A stretch of DNA of 64,000 nucleotides. Source: Limnobaculum zhutongyuii (GTDB lineage Bacteria; Pseudomonadota; Gammaproteobacteria; Enterobacterales; Enterobacteriaceae). Shown here one piece after another: positions 33,755 to 41,879 of the stretch (position 1 is the first letter of the stretch; each line of letters starts with the position of its first letter). Below the pieces are notes generated by a model. It was not told where the DNA came from and made no database searches. It saw only the letters and a program-made list of their open reading frames with translations. The stretch lies in contig NZ_CP034752.1 of NCBI RefSeq assembly GCF_004295645.1, forward strand, positions 2,604,001 through 2,668,000, read 5' to 3'. Both the position numbers and the translations under genes were made by a program.

Positions 33755-35097
33755 CAATATCTCCCTCCTAAAGCATACCGTTGCTGCCTGCGTCCTTTCA
33801 CCTGAGTTTCCAAAAACAGATATTGTGGGTGCAATAACCCCAGCTCTAACGCTGCAGCACTTCGTTGACGCTGAAATCCCCTTTGTAATACTTCAAACAG
33901 GCTACCTTCTGCGATGACTTTTCCTACCAGATAGCGAGCTCCCTCATTAAAATGTGGTTGATATTGCTGCCACCACACCGCAATTAATTTAGGATCTGGC
34001 ACCTGTAAATCCTGCTCGTACTCATCTAAATCGTCTTCTTCGTCATCATCAAAGAAGCTTTCATCCAGTTCATCATTATCCAGATCGAAAGACTCTGCTT
34101 GTTCATCATCATCGTCTTCAATCACCAGATCCTCATAATCAATATCAACCCCGGTAATCATGCTGAACGCCTCACCAGCTAACCTGACCAGCTCAGGATG
34201 TTCCATCATTTCAATCAGCCAAGGCACATATTCGGGATAACCAGCAATACCTACTCCCATCACAGCCAGTTTTAGTTCAGAATCAGCAATCAATTGATTA
34301 ATAATTTGCTTTTGTAACTCTTCATCACTAATTCTTAGTAATACCTGTAACGCTGGCAGTTGGTAATCAGATACTTCATTCACAAACTTTGCCAGTACCG
34401 GGATGGTACTGGTTCTTTCCCCTAACAGTGACAACGACCAGGCAGCCCAATATCGATATTCCTCTTTTTCATGCACCAGGTAGCCATGTAAATCCTTTCG
34501 TAAATCGTGGCACTTTAATTCACCAATAAGGCGAATCACTCTGCTCTTCAATAAAGGGATATTAATTTTGAGTAATTCTTTTAAATCAACATCCGGCATT
34601 TGACGCTGCAAACCACACACAGAAACACCAATATACTGATAAAAAGGACGTTTATCATTAAGCAGTTGAGTAACGAAAGGCTTAACCATAGGGTAATCCA
34701 ACCACCCTAAAGCGTGGATAAATGCATTTTCATTTTCACTATTTACGGTTTTTAAGACTCTCTTCTGCCACGCTTTGTTATCGCATCGAAAAGCTAAAAT
34801 AGTGGCAGAAAAAAGATACTCAATATCGTCTTCCAGCAGTGATTCACAAATTTCCCAGGCCGTTTCATTTCCCAGATAGATGCCTTCCAGATTAGCTTCA
34901 ATGTATTCATCCAGTTCGGCAATATCCTGCAAATCGTAATCAGGGCGAGAAACCGCACTAACATGTTGCAGCCATTGAAATGAGGCCTCTTCGACATGTT
35001 GTTCAACCACATCCCGATTCACCATCTGAGAAATAGTTTGAGGTGCTATGCCGAAAATCGGTTTTAATAATGTTTGTTCCTGCATCATGCTTTCCAT
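33754..35097 (-). CDS. TIGR02270-like HEAT-repeat protein, T6SS-associated
   Basis: The 447-residue protein is built of HEAT-like helical pairs (ALGWLDYPMVKPFVTQLL, YWAAWSLSLLGERTSTIPVL). It then has a strikingly acidic stretch from about residue 305 to 365 (DDDDEQAESFDLDNDELD) before the final region FNEGARYLVGKV. Similar proteins are found in T6SS effector loci under the TIGR02270 name; their role is unknown. The start may be the ATG at 35097 or the one at 35088, which has GGAAAG closer by. It overlaps the DUF4150 gene by one base. Confidence 0.75.
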   Translation of the reverse strand: MESMMQEQTLLKPIFGIAPQTISQMVNRDVVEQHVEEASFQWLQHVSAVSRPDYDLQDIAELDEYIEANLEGIYLGNETAWEICESLLEDDIEYLFSATILAFRCDNKAWQKRVLKTVNSENENAFIHALGWLDYPMVKPFVTQLLNDKRPFYQYIGVSVCGLQRQMPDVDLKELLKINIPLLKSRVIRLIGELKCHDLRKDLHGYLVHEKEEYRYWAAWSLSLLGERTSTIPVLAKFVNEVSDYQLPALQVLLRISDEELQKQIINQLIADSELKLAVMGVGIAGYPEYVPWLIEMMEHPELVRLAGEAFSMITGVDIDYEDLVIEDDDDEQAESFDLDNDELDESFFDDDEEDDLDEYEQDLQVPDPKLIAVWWQQYQPHFNEGARYLVGKVIAEGSLFEVLQRGFQRQRSAAALELGLLHPQYLFLETQVKGRRQQRYALGGRY

Positions 35098-35107
35098 GGG
35101 CTACACA

Positions 35108-35572
35108 TTAATTAAGCTCAACAGAACCACCCTGAATACGGTTAGATCCTTTGGCCCGGCTTAACAGATATTTTCCTTTGATCGTAATCTTGCCATCTTT
35201 AGTTAAGGTAATTCTGGCCTGCCCGCACTGTAAGGAGATCCGCTCCGTTGCCTTTAAATCGAGAACATGACCATCCACTGTAATCACATTTTTAGGAAAT
35301 ATTGGAGCTTGCTCCTCAATCACTATTTCCACAGGCTCCGCTTCAATAACGCCGGTAATAACTGGTGAATTATCCCCCACCAGCAATAATACAACTTCAG
35401 AACCCAACTGGACTTTAGTTAACTTAATGCACGAACGCGCTAAATGGGTTTCAGTGAGCGTTCCGTCACTAATTTCGACAACGGGATGTTTATCATCTTT
35501 GAAATCGACTAAGCGCCCTAAAGTGGTATAGGTAAACAGCCGATTTAGTTTTGAGATTTTTTCCTTAATCAT
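35108..35572 (-). CDS. DUF6484 domain protein, T6SS-associated
   Basis: The 154-residue protein opens with a small beta domain (TTLGRLVDFKDDKHPVVEI ... VVLLLVGDNSPVITGVIE). It ends with RISLQCGQARITLTKDGKI, which closely resembles the C-terminal VgrG tail (SVTIVCGQSKLVMKKDGTI in copy 2). It may thus extend or cap the VgrG needle. It overlaps the GcvH-like gene by eight bases. The DUF6484 name is from memory of this pattern in T6SS loci. Confidence 0.7.
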   Translation of the reverse strand: MIKEKISKLNRLFTYTTLGRLVDFKDDKHPVVEISDGTLTETHLARSCIKLTKVQLGSEVVLLLVGDNSPVITGVIEAEPVEIVIEEQAPIFPKNVITVDGHVLDLKATERISLQCGQARITLTKDGKITIKGKYLLSRAKGSNRIQGGSVELN

Positions 35573-35957
35573 TCTGTATTCCTCTGCCGTTTTCTAAATG
35601 AGGTTCGCTTTCCAACAGGCTATTCCATTGCTGCGTATCATCAGTTTCTATAGTAAATAGCCAGCCCTCTTCATAAGGTGATTGGTTTATCTGTTTAGGA
35701 TTCATTATTAGAGACCGGTTTTCTGCCACAATCACACCAGACAGAGGAGCCAAAATATCCACAACCGATTTTCTCGACTCCACAAAACCACAGGGTTCAT
35801 CTTTCTTAACCAGACTACCGGGTTGAGGTAGTTCCAGATAAACAATTTCCCCCAGCGTTTGTTGTGCAAACTCCGTGATACCAACCCGATACTGGGCTTG
35901 ATAATAATGATTCACCCACTCAAAATAGGGTGTGAATTTCATCACCTTAGTTTTCAT
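35565..35957 (-). CDS. GcvH-like lipoyl-domain protein in the T6SS module
   Basis: The protein aligns with glycine cleavage H protein: RVGITEFAQQTLGEIVYLEL, GFVESRKSVVDILAPLSGVI and NQSPYEEGWLFTI. Lys63 in ESRKS sits where H protein carries lipoyl-lysine, so the attachment site is kept. At 130 residues it is close to GcvH length, but no gcvT or gcvP is near. It starts inside the end of vgrG copy 2 (11-base overlap) and overlaps the DUF6484 gene, so it belongs to the T6SS operon. An ATG at 35942 is an alternative start. Its function there is unknown. Confidence 0.8.
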   Translation of the reverse strand: MKTKVMKFTPYFEWVNHYYQAQYRVGITEFAQQTLGEIVYLELPQPGSLVKKDEPCGFVESRKSVVDILAPLSGVIVAENRSLIMNPKQINQSPYEEGWLFTIETDDTQQWNSLLESEPHLENGRGIQND

Positions 35958-38199
35958 GGATCTTCTTACCTTTCAGCTTAATATCACCACTGGCTTTAAA
36001 GGTTTGTTTGGCCGTGGTTTTCACCATTAAATCTTTGCCGTTTAACGTAATAGTTCCATCTTTTTTCATCACCAGCTTCGATTGGCCACAAACGATGGTG
36101 ACGGAGTTACCGGCATTAATCACATAGTCTTTACCGCTCTTAAATTTGGTATCTTTAGCCACGGTAGTACTTTTATCTTTACCAATGTTTTGGCTGTAAT
36201 CCTTACCAACCAAGAGCGATTTACCCAATCCAACCTGCGTGCCTTGAGCCAGCCCCACCGAGGTATTCATCGCCCCACCCACGGTAATCTGGTAGGCCGC
36301 GCCAATACTCAGTGCTTTAGCCGCACCAATCGTTTCCGCTTTGGCAATAGCGATGGTTTCTGCCTGATTAGCCTGCACAGTTAGTACATCATTACCGCCA
36401 ATAGTCGCTGTGCGATTAGCACCTACGGTATCGGTCTGATTACTGCCTACGGTAGTGGTTTGATCGACACCAATAGTGCTGGTCTGATTGCTGCCCACAT
36501 CCCAACTCTGATCGACACCGATGGTTGAACTCTGGTTAGTGCCGATGGTATTGGTCTGGTTATTACCCACGTCCAGCGTTTGGTCTACACCAATAGTACC
36601 GGCCTGGTTATTACCTACATTCAGCGTTTGGTCTACACCCACCACCATGGTTTGATTGTTATCTACATTTTCATTGTGATCGTTGATGACATGTGTACCT
36701 TTATTATTCAGGACATCGGTATTCATATCCTTTTGGGCATGCATATAGAACTCTTCCTGCCCGGATTCATCCTCTAAACCAATTTCGTTAAAACCCTGGC
36801 CTTTATGGGTCTGCGAGCGAATGGTCATACGGGTTTTCTTGGCCGGTAGTGATACCGGGGTGGAGTTCTTGCCGTTATATAAAGTGCCGACAATCACCGG
36901 CATATCAATATCACCATTCAGATAGGCAATAATCACTTCCTGCCCAATACGCGGAACGGCCATAAAACCAAAACCGTCACCGTTCCAGCCTTGCCCTGCT
37001 CTTACCCAACATGAAGCATTTTCATCAGCGGCATCGTATTTATTCCAGTGAAAATGGATCTTCACTTCACCGTATTCATTAACGTAAATCTCTTCCCCCG
37101 CAGGACCAACAACCGTGGCGGTTTCATCTCCATATACCGTTGGCTTGGCAATAAACGGTGCCCGCCAATCCACGCTACCGGGGATAAAAGTAAATTCATT
37201 GGTGATGGCAGCGACTTTATCTACCGACTCTTTTTCTACCGATTGAGGTAATGTGCCGCGGTGAACAATTTTGACGATCTGCCAGTTGCTGTTCATGGCA
37301 TCCGCTGGATGTTCTTCGATAGTAAAAATCTTCCCAGGCATTAATTGGATGCTGTTACTTTCCGCTTTACCGGACAGGCTATTAGCCTGATGGGCCTCCA
37401 ACCGATATTTAGCATACTGTTGCGCTACACCGTCATCATCATAACGACCATAGCTTTCATACATGGTATAAAGCGGTCGCTTTTTAGCCTGATTGACTTT
37501 TGAGTCCAGACCTACGTCGGGGTGGGAAAACTTGTAGTCTTTCAGATGAACCGCATTAGGCTTCATCTTAGCGCCATACTGTAACCGGTGAATAACCGCT
37601 TCCCGGTTGAAACCCTGAATATGTAGGTTATACAACAATTTTTCTCCACCGGTCATGCCGGTACGACTATCGCTGTAAAACATGCTGTTCTCTTCAAACC
37701 AGAAGACAATGCCTTCTTCTGCCGCTAACCGGCTGAAAAATTGATAATCGGTTTCATTACGCTGGGTGGTGTATTCCCATTGCTTATGGGAATCAATCAA
37801 CTTAGATTCAGCCCGAACGCTATGTTTTTGCAGCAATTCGTCCAAAATATCGGGCACTGACTTAAAGTGGAAAATTCGGTTATCCTGAGTTAGCGTTAGC
37901 AGCCATAGCTCCGGGCGAATGGTAAAGGTGTAATAGGTACGCTGAAAGCCGCTGTCTCCCCGAAATCCTTCTTCGACGATGCCATTAATAATGCGCTTAA
38001 CTTCCCCATCAACTTTAATTGTCAGCGTGGCTTTTTGTAGCAGTTGCTCATCCATATTGATATTGGCATCATCACTGGCCACCTTAACGTCTAAAGTAAA
38101 CAGTGTCGATAACGCCTCTTCCAACGTGAAGTCAACTACATCAAATGTTGTTTCCGGCAGACTGCCAATTTTGCATGAGAAATATAATCCGGTATCCAT
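35947..38199 (-). CDS. vgrG: T6SS spike protein VgrG (TssI), copy 2
   Basis: The 750-residue spike protein shares its first 490 or so residues with copy 1 (same gp27-like and gp5-like landmarks, such as WVRAGQGWNGDGFGFMAVPR). It differs in the needle: from residue 496 to 679 it has 23 octads, many of the form VGxNQTxT or IGVDQTxx, more regular than in copy 1. The tail ends KASGDIKLKGKKIHEN. It follows the second tssF by 84 bases and overlaps the GcvH-like gene. Each VgrG heads its own effector set, which suggests payload-specific tails. Confidence 0.96.
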   Translation of the reverse strand: MDTGLYFSCKIGSLPETTFDVVDFTLEEALSTLFTLDVKVASDDANINMDEQLLQKATLTIKVDGEVKRIINGIVEEGFRGDSGFQRTYYTFTIRPELWLLTLTQDNRIFHFKSVPDILDELLQKHSVRAESKLIDSHKQWEYTTQRNETDYQFFSRLAAEEGIVFWFEENSMFYSDSRTGMTGGEKLLYNLHIQGFNREAVIHRLQYGAKMKPNAVHLKDYKFSHPDVGLDSKVNQAKKRPLYTMYESYGRYDDDGVAQQYAKYRLEAHQANSLSGKAESNSIQLMPGKIFTIEEHPADAMNSNWQIVKIVHRGTLPQSVEKESVDKVAAITNEFTFIPGSVDWRAPFIAKPTVYGDETATVVGPAGEEIYVNEYGEVKIHFHWNKYDAADENASCWVRAGQGWNGDGFGFMAVPRIGQEVIIAYLNGDIDMPVIVGTLYNGKNSTPVSLPAKKTRMTIRSQTHKGQGFNEIGLEDESGQEEFYMHAQKDMNTDVLNNKGTHVINDHNENVDNNQTMVVGVDQTLNVGNNQAGTIGVDQTLDVGNNQTNTIGTNQSSTIGVDQSWDVGSNQTSTIGVDQTTTVGSNQTDTVGANRTATIGGNDVLTVQANQAETIAIAKAETIGAAKALSIGAAYQITVGGAMNTSVGLAQGTQVGLGKSLLVGKDYSQNIGKDKSTTVAKDTKFKSGKDYVINAGNSVTIVCGQSKLVMKKDGTITLNGKDLMVKTTAKQTFKASGDIKLKGKKIHEN
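36163..36714 (-). repeat. Octapeptide beta-helix repeat region in VgrG copy 2
   Basis: Residues 496-679 form 23 gapless eight-residue units (VGNNQTNT, IGTNQSST, VGSNQTDT and so on), later turning Ala- and Lys-rich (IGAAKALS, VGKDYSQN). The near identity of neighbouring units suggests growth by unit duplication. A triple beta-helix needle is expected. Confidence 0.85.
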
Positions 38200-38283
38200 A
38201 ACCTACATCCCTATATTTCATCAACATAATGCGCATGTCACTCCCATCATGGGGTGGCACAATCTATCGATGAGTTTTATTCA

Positions 38284-40035
38284 TCAAATTTGCTCTCTTC
38301 CACCTAAGATTGGTGCCAGAGACCATAATCGCTGGGTTTTGCTATTAACGATTTTCATCATCAGGAAATTATTTTTTGTCATACAGTACGGAAGTACATT
38401 TCCTAAAATGAAACCAAACTGATACATATCCCCGTCATCGCTAAAATTGTCAGGATTCAGGGTTAACACCATTTCCAATCCACGTTTCATCACCCCTTTA
38501 TGCCAAATCCAGTCCAGCGCCTGGGTTTTAAGGCTGACAATGCCCGATAAGCGCTGTTCACTTAGCTGCTGTAACGGTGCGCTGGTATGGATATGGAAAT
38601 TCAAATCGGTCAACAGTTGTTTGATGGCGGCCAAATCTTTTAAAAACATTGGACTGAGAGATAAGTGAGAAATAATGGGCCAATGACTATGACTATCCAC
38701 TAGTGGCGCGATTTCATGGGTTGGTCGGGTAATATTAGAAAAATTGAGGCTATTAGAAATATCCAGCGTTGGCATACAAATATCACCAATATCTAAACCG
38801 CCGCACAGTTGTCCGTTAGTCACAATTACATCGCAAAAAAATGTTTTATTAGGGAAATCGACAATACGTTTTCCCTGACTATCAATAAACGTAATTAGCG
38901 TTTGCGCTTCGCCTTTGACGTTATGTTCCAGCATGCACTGATAGTAAATCTGGCTATGATCAAAGTTATTGGTTGTAAATTGCGTTATTGGCAGATAATT
39001 GATTGAATCACCACGAGAATTACGTATACCAGACTCAAGAATCGAATAGATCGATTTAATCTGATAAACGTTATGGTTCACTTCATCCTGATACTGATAG
39101 GTACTTTGCCCTTTTATAAAATCGACGATCTGCGGCTTGCTCTGACAAAGATTAATAACGGGTACGCAATTGGTGAAAAAAACCGTAGTCACATCAATAG
39201 GTTTATCGGTCAGTAATGGCTGATTAAATTCGAATTGCAGCTCAAAAGTACCATCCTCATTCAACAGAACAGTATCCAGTTCAGCGCTAAAATCGATAGT
39301 AATAAAGTCATTGACATGCGGGAGATGAAAATATTGCTGTAACAGCTGCAGACGCCAAAATAGTGGAATATCCAGTGGAAGAATCAGGCTTTCGGGATCC
39401 GGAGTAAAGGTTTGAATCACGCGATTGGAGAGTGAGAAACGTTTGTCACCACAAACCACCGCAACCTTCTCCAGATATTGCTGCAACCATAATTGCAGCA
39501 GCCCGGCAGTTTGTTGGTCCGGACTTAAGAACAGCGTAAATGGCTCAGTTACCCACTTCCCCTCTTTGGTAATATTTCCTTGCCATTCAACTTTCAGCTT
39601 TATCATGCCGTTAGTCGGAGTATTAACCAGCGTACAATCACGAATAATGCAGGGAACAACGTTGACATCTCTTGCCAGCTGGTAAGTACAGGCTTCATCA
39701 TTGCCCAGATCGGCTTCAACCCGACTGCCTTTCATCAAATGATAAATTTCATCCGACTTGGGGCGAAAATTAAGAATCGATGTGGAAGGTATTGGCCTGA
39801 TTGGCGTAGGCCATACCCGAGACAGCAGATTTTGCGTGATTTCCGGAAACGCGTCATCCACATTTTGCCGCAGTTTAGCCATCAAAAAGGCAAAGTGTTC
39901 AAACAAAAATTCAACGTCTGCATCGTTTTCTGAAGATTGCAGAAACTCACCAAATGTTGGATTTTGGTTTGCTCGCTCGGCAGCCAATTGCTTAATGTAT
40001 TGCAGCTCGTCCTTGAAGCAATCCCTTAGCTCCAT
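38284..40035 (-). CDS. Second TssF-type baseplate protein
   Basis: TssF is part of the T6SS baseplate wedge with TssE, TssG and TssK. The 583-residue product has the family start (MELRDCFKDELQYIKQLAAE), the block FPEITQNLLSRVWPTPIRPI with STSILNFRP following, and GGLDIGDICMPTL near the end. A clearly different tssF (43821-45545) is in the structural operon. This copy lies between hcp and vgrG copy 2 in the effector operon. It could serve an alternative baseplate that accepts VgrG copy 2. No second tssG is present in the window. Confidence 0.88.
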   Translation of the reverse strand: MELRDCFKDELQYIKQLAAERANQNPTFGEFLQSSENDADVEFLFEHFAFLMAKLRQNVDDAFPEITQNLLSRVWPTPIRPIPSTSILNFRPKSDEIYHLMKGSRVEADLGNDEACTYQLARDVNVVPCIIRDCTLVNTPTNGMIKLKVEWQGNITKEGKWVTEPFTLFLSPDQQTAGLLQLWLQQYLEKVAVVCGDKRFSLSNRVIQTFTPDPESLILPLDIPLFWRLQLLQQYFHLPHVNDFITIDFSAELDTVLLNEDGTFELQFEFNQPLLTDKPIDVTTVFFTNCVPVINLCQSKPQIVDFIKGQSTYQYQDEVNHNVYQIKSIYSILESGIRNSRGDSINYLPITQFTTNNFDHSQIYYQCMLEHNVKGEAQTLITFIDSQGKRIVDFPNKTFFCDVIVTNGQLCGGLDIGDICMPTLDISNSLNFSNITRPTHEIAPLVDSHSHWPIISHLSLSPMFLKDLAAIKQLLTDLNFHIHTSAPLQQLSEQRLSGIVSLKTQALDWIWHKGVMKRGLEMVLTLNPDNFSDDGDMYQFGFILGNVLPYCMTKNNFLMMKIVNSKTQRLWSLAPILGGREQI

Positions 40036-40112
40036 ACTGACTCCTTATATCGTCTATGCAAGATAGCCGCATCGGTACAGATGCGGCTATTTTCAAGATA
40101 CAAACACTAAAA

Positions 40113-40628
40113 TCAAACGGCTGGTTTACGCCAGTCATCTGCACCGGAAGTACCAGCAACTACGTGTTCCCAATCAATTTTGCGATAGGCTAAATGCACA
40201 TCAAGCAATTGAGTGAAATGAGACTGAGATGGGTCCTGGCTGTTAGGCATCACTAAATCCATATTTACAATAGTGGCGTCTTCCAGTTTGGTGGTGAAAT
40301 AGTGCTCCTGCTTACCATCAGGAGACGTTCTGTACCATTTCAGTGCTACTTCCGGCAGACTTTCACCCGCCGCTAATGCGTTATAAAGCAACGGAACGGC
40401 TTTATTTAACGCGATAGTAAGAACCAGAGGTTTGTGTTGACGTTGGCCTGAAGGCTGACCATTTTGTGGGTCGGTAGGAACAAAGACTTGATGTTTCACT
40501 TCCTGAACGATCATCTCATCTTCATGACCTTCAATAAATCCCTGACCAACAGACTCAAGAGTATAAGCACCCTGAGTAATGTTGCCTTGAGTTTTTCCAG
40601 TGATGGATACAAAAGGTGGTGTTGGCAT
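40113..40628 (-). CDS. hcp: T6SS tube protein Hcp (TssD)
   Basis: Hcp hexamers stack to form the inner tube and can carry small effectors. The 171 residues show family landmarks PPFVSITGKTQGNITQGAYT, HEDEMIVQEVKHQVF, GQRQHKPLVLTIALNKA and the ending AYRKIDWEHV. The ATG at 40628 with GGAG upstream is preferred to one 18 bases earlier. It is the only hcp in the window and the first gene of the leftward module that runs to 28948. The upstream 641-base gap is shared with the divergent tssB operon. Confidence 0.95.
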   Translation of the reverse strand: MPTPPFVSITGKTQGNITQGAYTLESVGQGFIEGHEDEMIVQEVKHQVFVPTDPQNGQPSGQRQHKPLVLTIALNKAVPLLYNALAAGESLPEVALKWYRTSPDGKQEHYFTTKLEDATIVNMDLVMPNSQDPSQSHFTQLLDVHLAYRKIDWEHVVAGTSGADDWRKPAV

Positions 40629-41269
40629 CGCATTCTCCTTTAACATTTGATTGCCAAGTGTGTATTCAGAATAACAATTACTGCCTATCAGTAAGTTATT
40701 CTAAATTTCTTAAAACGATGAATGTATTTACTAAAAATTCATTTAAAATACACTCATGTCTAAATTCCATTTCCGATACATGAATATCAATTATCAAGAA
40801 AAACATCTATCATTCAATCAGACAGCGTCTAAGAACAAAACTTAAATTCATTTACATTAATAACAATATAAATAGAAAGTTAATTCAATAAACAGAAAAA
40901 CGCATTAAAATACTGATTGAAAATAATAATTTTAAATATGTTATACATATATCAATCATATTTACACCTGCTATTTTTACCAGTTTTTAAATTTATAAAA
41001 ATCTAAAAATGTCGTATGGCAACACCATCAAAATATAATAAACAACAACAAAAAATAAATTTAATTATATGATAATTAATGGATTTTCATTAAAATAAAA
41101 ACCAAAAAACAAACACAATGGAAACATTTAAAATTAAAAAAATAAATATAATTGCTATTGCCATTTTTAATTTTGACCATTATTGTTTGTGGCACACATA
41201 TCTAAAATTCAGATTAGATTTAATTAAATACACTTTACTCCCCAGGATCTAGTTAGCAAAGGATTAATC
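40629..41269. other. AT-rich divergent control region between hcp and tssB
   Basis: The 641 bases are very rich in A and T and encode nothing recognisable. They must carry start signals for the hcp module (leftward) and the structural operon (rightward). Copy B of the 27-bp element lies near the middle. I looked for a sigma-54 box; TGGCAC occurs near 41193 but without TTGC at the proper spacing. AAAGGA precedes tssB. Confidence 0.7.
40961..40987 (+). promoter_or_regulatory. 27-bp conserved element, copy B (upstream of hcp)
   Basis: TTTACACCTG and TTTACCAGTTTT bracket a five-base centre that differs from copy A at 27974-28000 in three positions. Copy B is about 330 bases before hcp and 280 before tssB. 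An ACGCATTAA motif lies 61 bases upstream of it, as it does 47 bases upstream of copy A. Confidence 0.55.
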
Positions 41270-41779
41270 ATGGCTGGTAAAAAAGGTAGTGTTGCACCCA
41301 AAGAACGTATCAATATTAAATATACAACTGAAACAAATGGTCAGGTCGCGGAAAAAGAATTACCTTTCCACGTATTAGTGACAGGTGATTTCACCGGAAA
41401 AACTCAAGACACACCAATAGAAGAGCGTAAACCAATATCAATTGATAAATATACTTTTGATTCGGTAATGGCTAATGCAGGTATTGAGCTTGAATTTTCA
41501 GTTCCTAATCGCTTAGAAGATGATTCAAAAGTTGAATCTGAAATTCCTATCAAATTAAAAGTTGAAACCCTTAAAGACCTATCGCCGGATAGCATTGCGC
41601 AGGCCGTTCCCGAGTTGAAAAAACTCATTGAACTTCGGGAATCACTGGTAGCCCTGAAAGGCCCACTCGGTAATAAACCCGCATTTCGCGCTCAAATCGA
41701 AGCCATTCTTGGTGATGAAGCAAGCCGTGAACAGCTACTGCGTGAGCTGAGCATGACAACTGAATCGGATAAACACTAA
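41270..41779 (+). CDS. tssB: T6SS sheath small subunit TssB (VipA)
   Basis: TssB pairs with TssC to build the contractile sheath. The 169 residues contain the family blocks RINIKYTTETNGQVAEKELP, FHVLVTGDFTG and NRLEDDSKVESEIPIKLKVE. The start is certain (ATG after AAAGGA). First gene of the rightward structural operon, which has the V. cholerae gene order. Confidence 0.95.
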   Translation: MAGKKGSVAPKERINIKYTTETNGQVAEKELPFHVLVTGDFTGKTQDTPIEERKPISIDKYTFDSVMANAGIELEFSVPNRLEDDSKVESEIPIKLKVETLKDLSPDSIAQAVPELKKLIELRESLVALKGPLGNKPAFRAQIEAILGDEASREQLLRELSMTTESDKH

Positions 41780-41879
41780 CTATTGCATCCACTTGCAATA
41801 AAGACCGGTGAAATAAATTCATGGGTTATGTGCAGTCGCTATGTGATTGCATTCGTGTTTTAACAAGGGATTACTTTTT

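Noticed and set aside
41190..41215. TGGCAC in the hcp-tssB gap as a sigma-54 promoter
   Set aside because: The -24-like TGGCAC is not followed by TTGC at the required distance; the downstream bases read ACATATCTAAA. The TTGGCA just upstream of hcp likewise lacks a -12 box and lies almost on the ribosome binding site.
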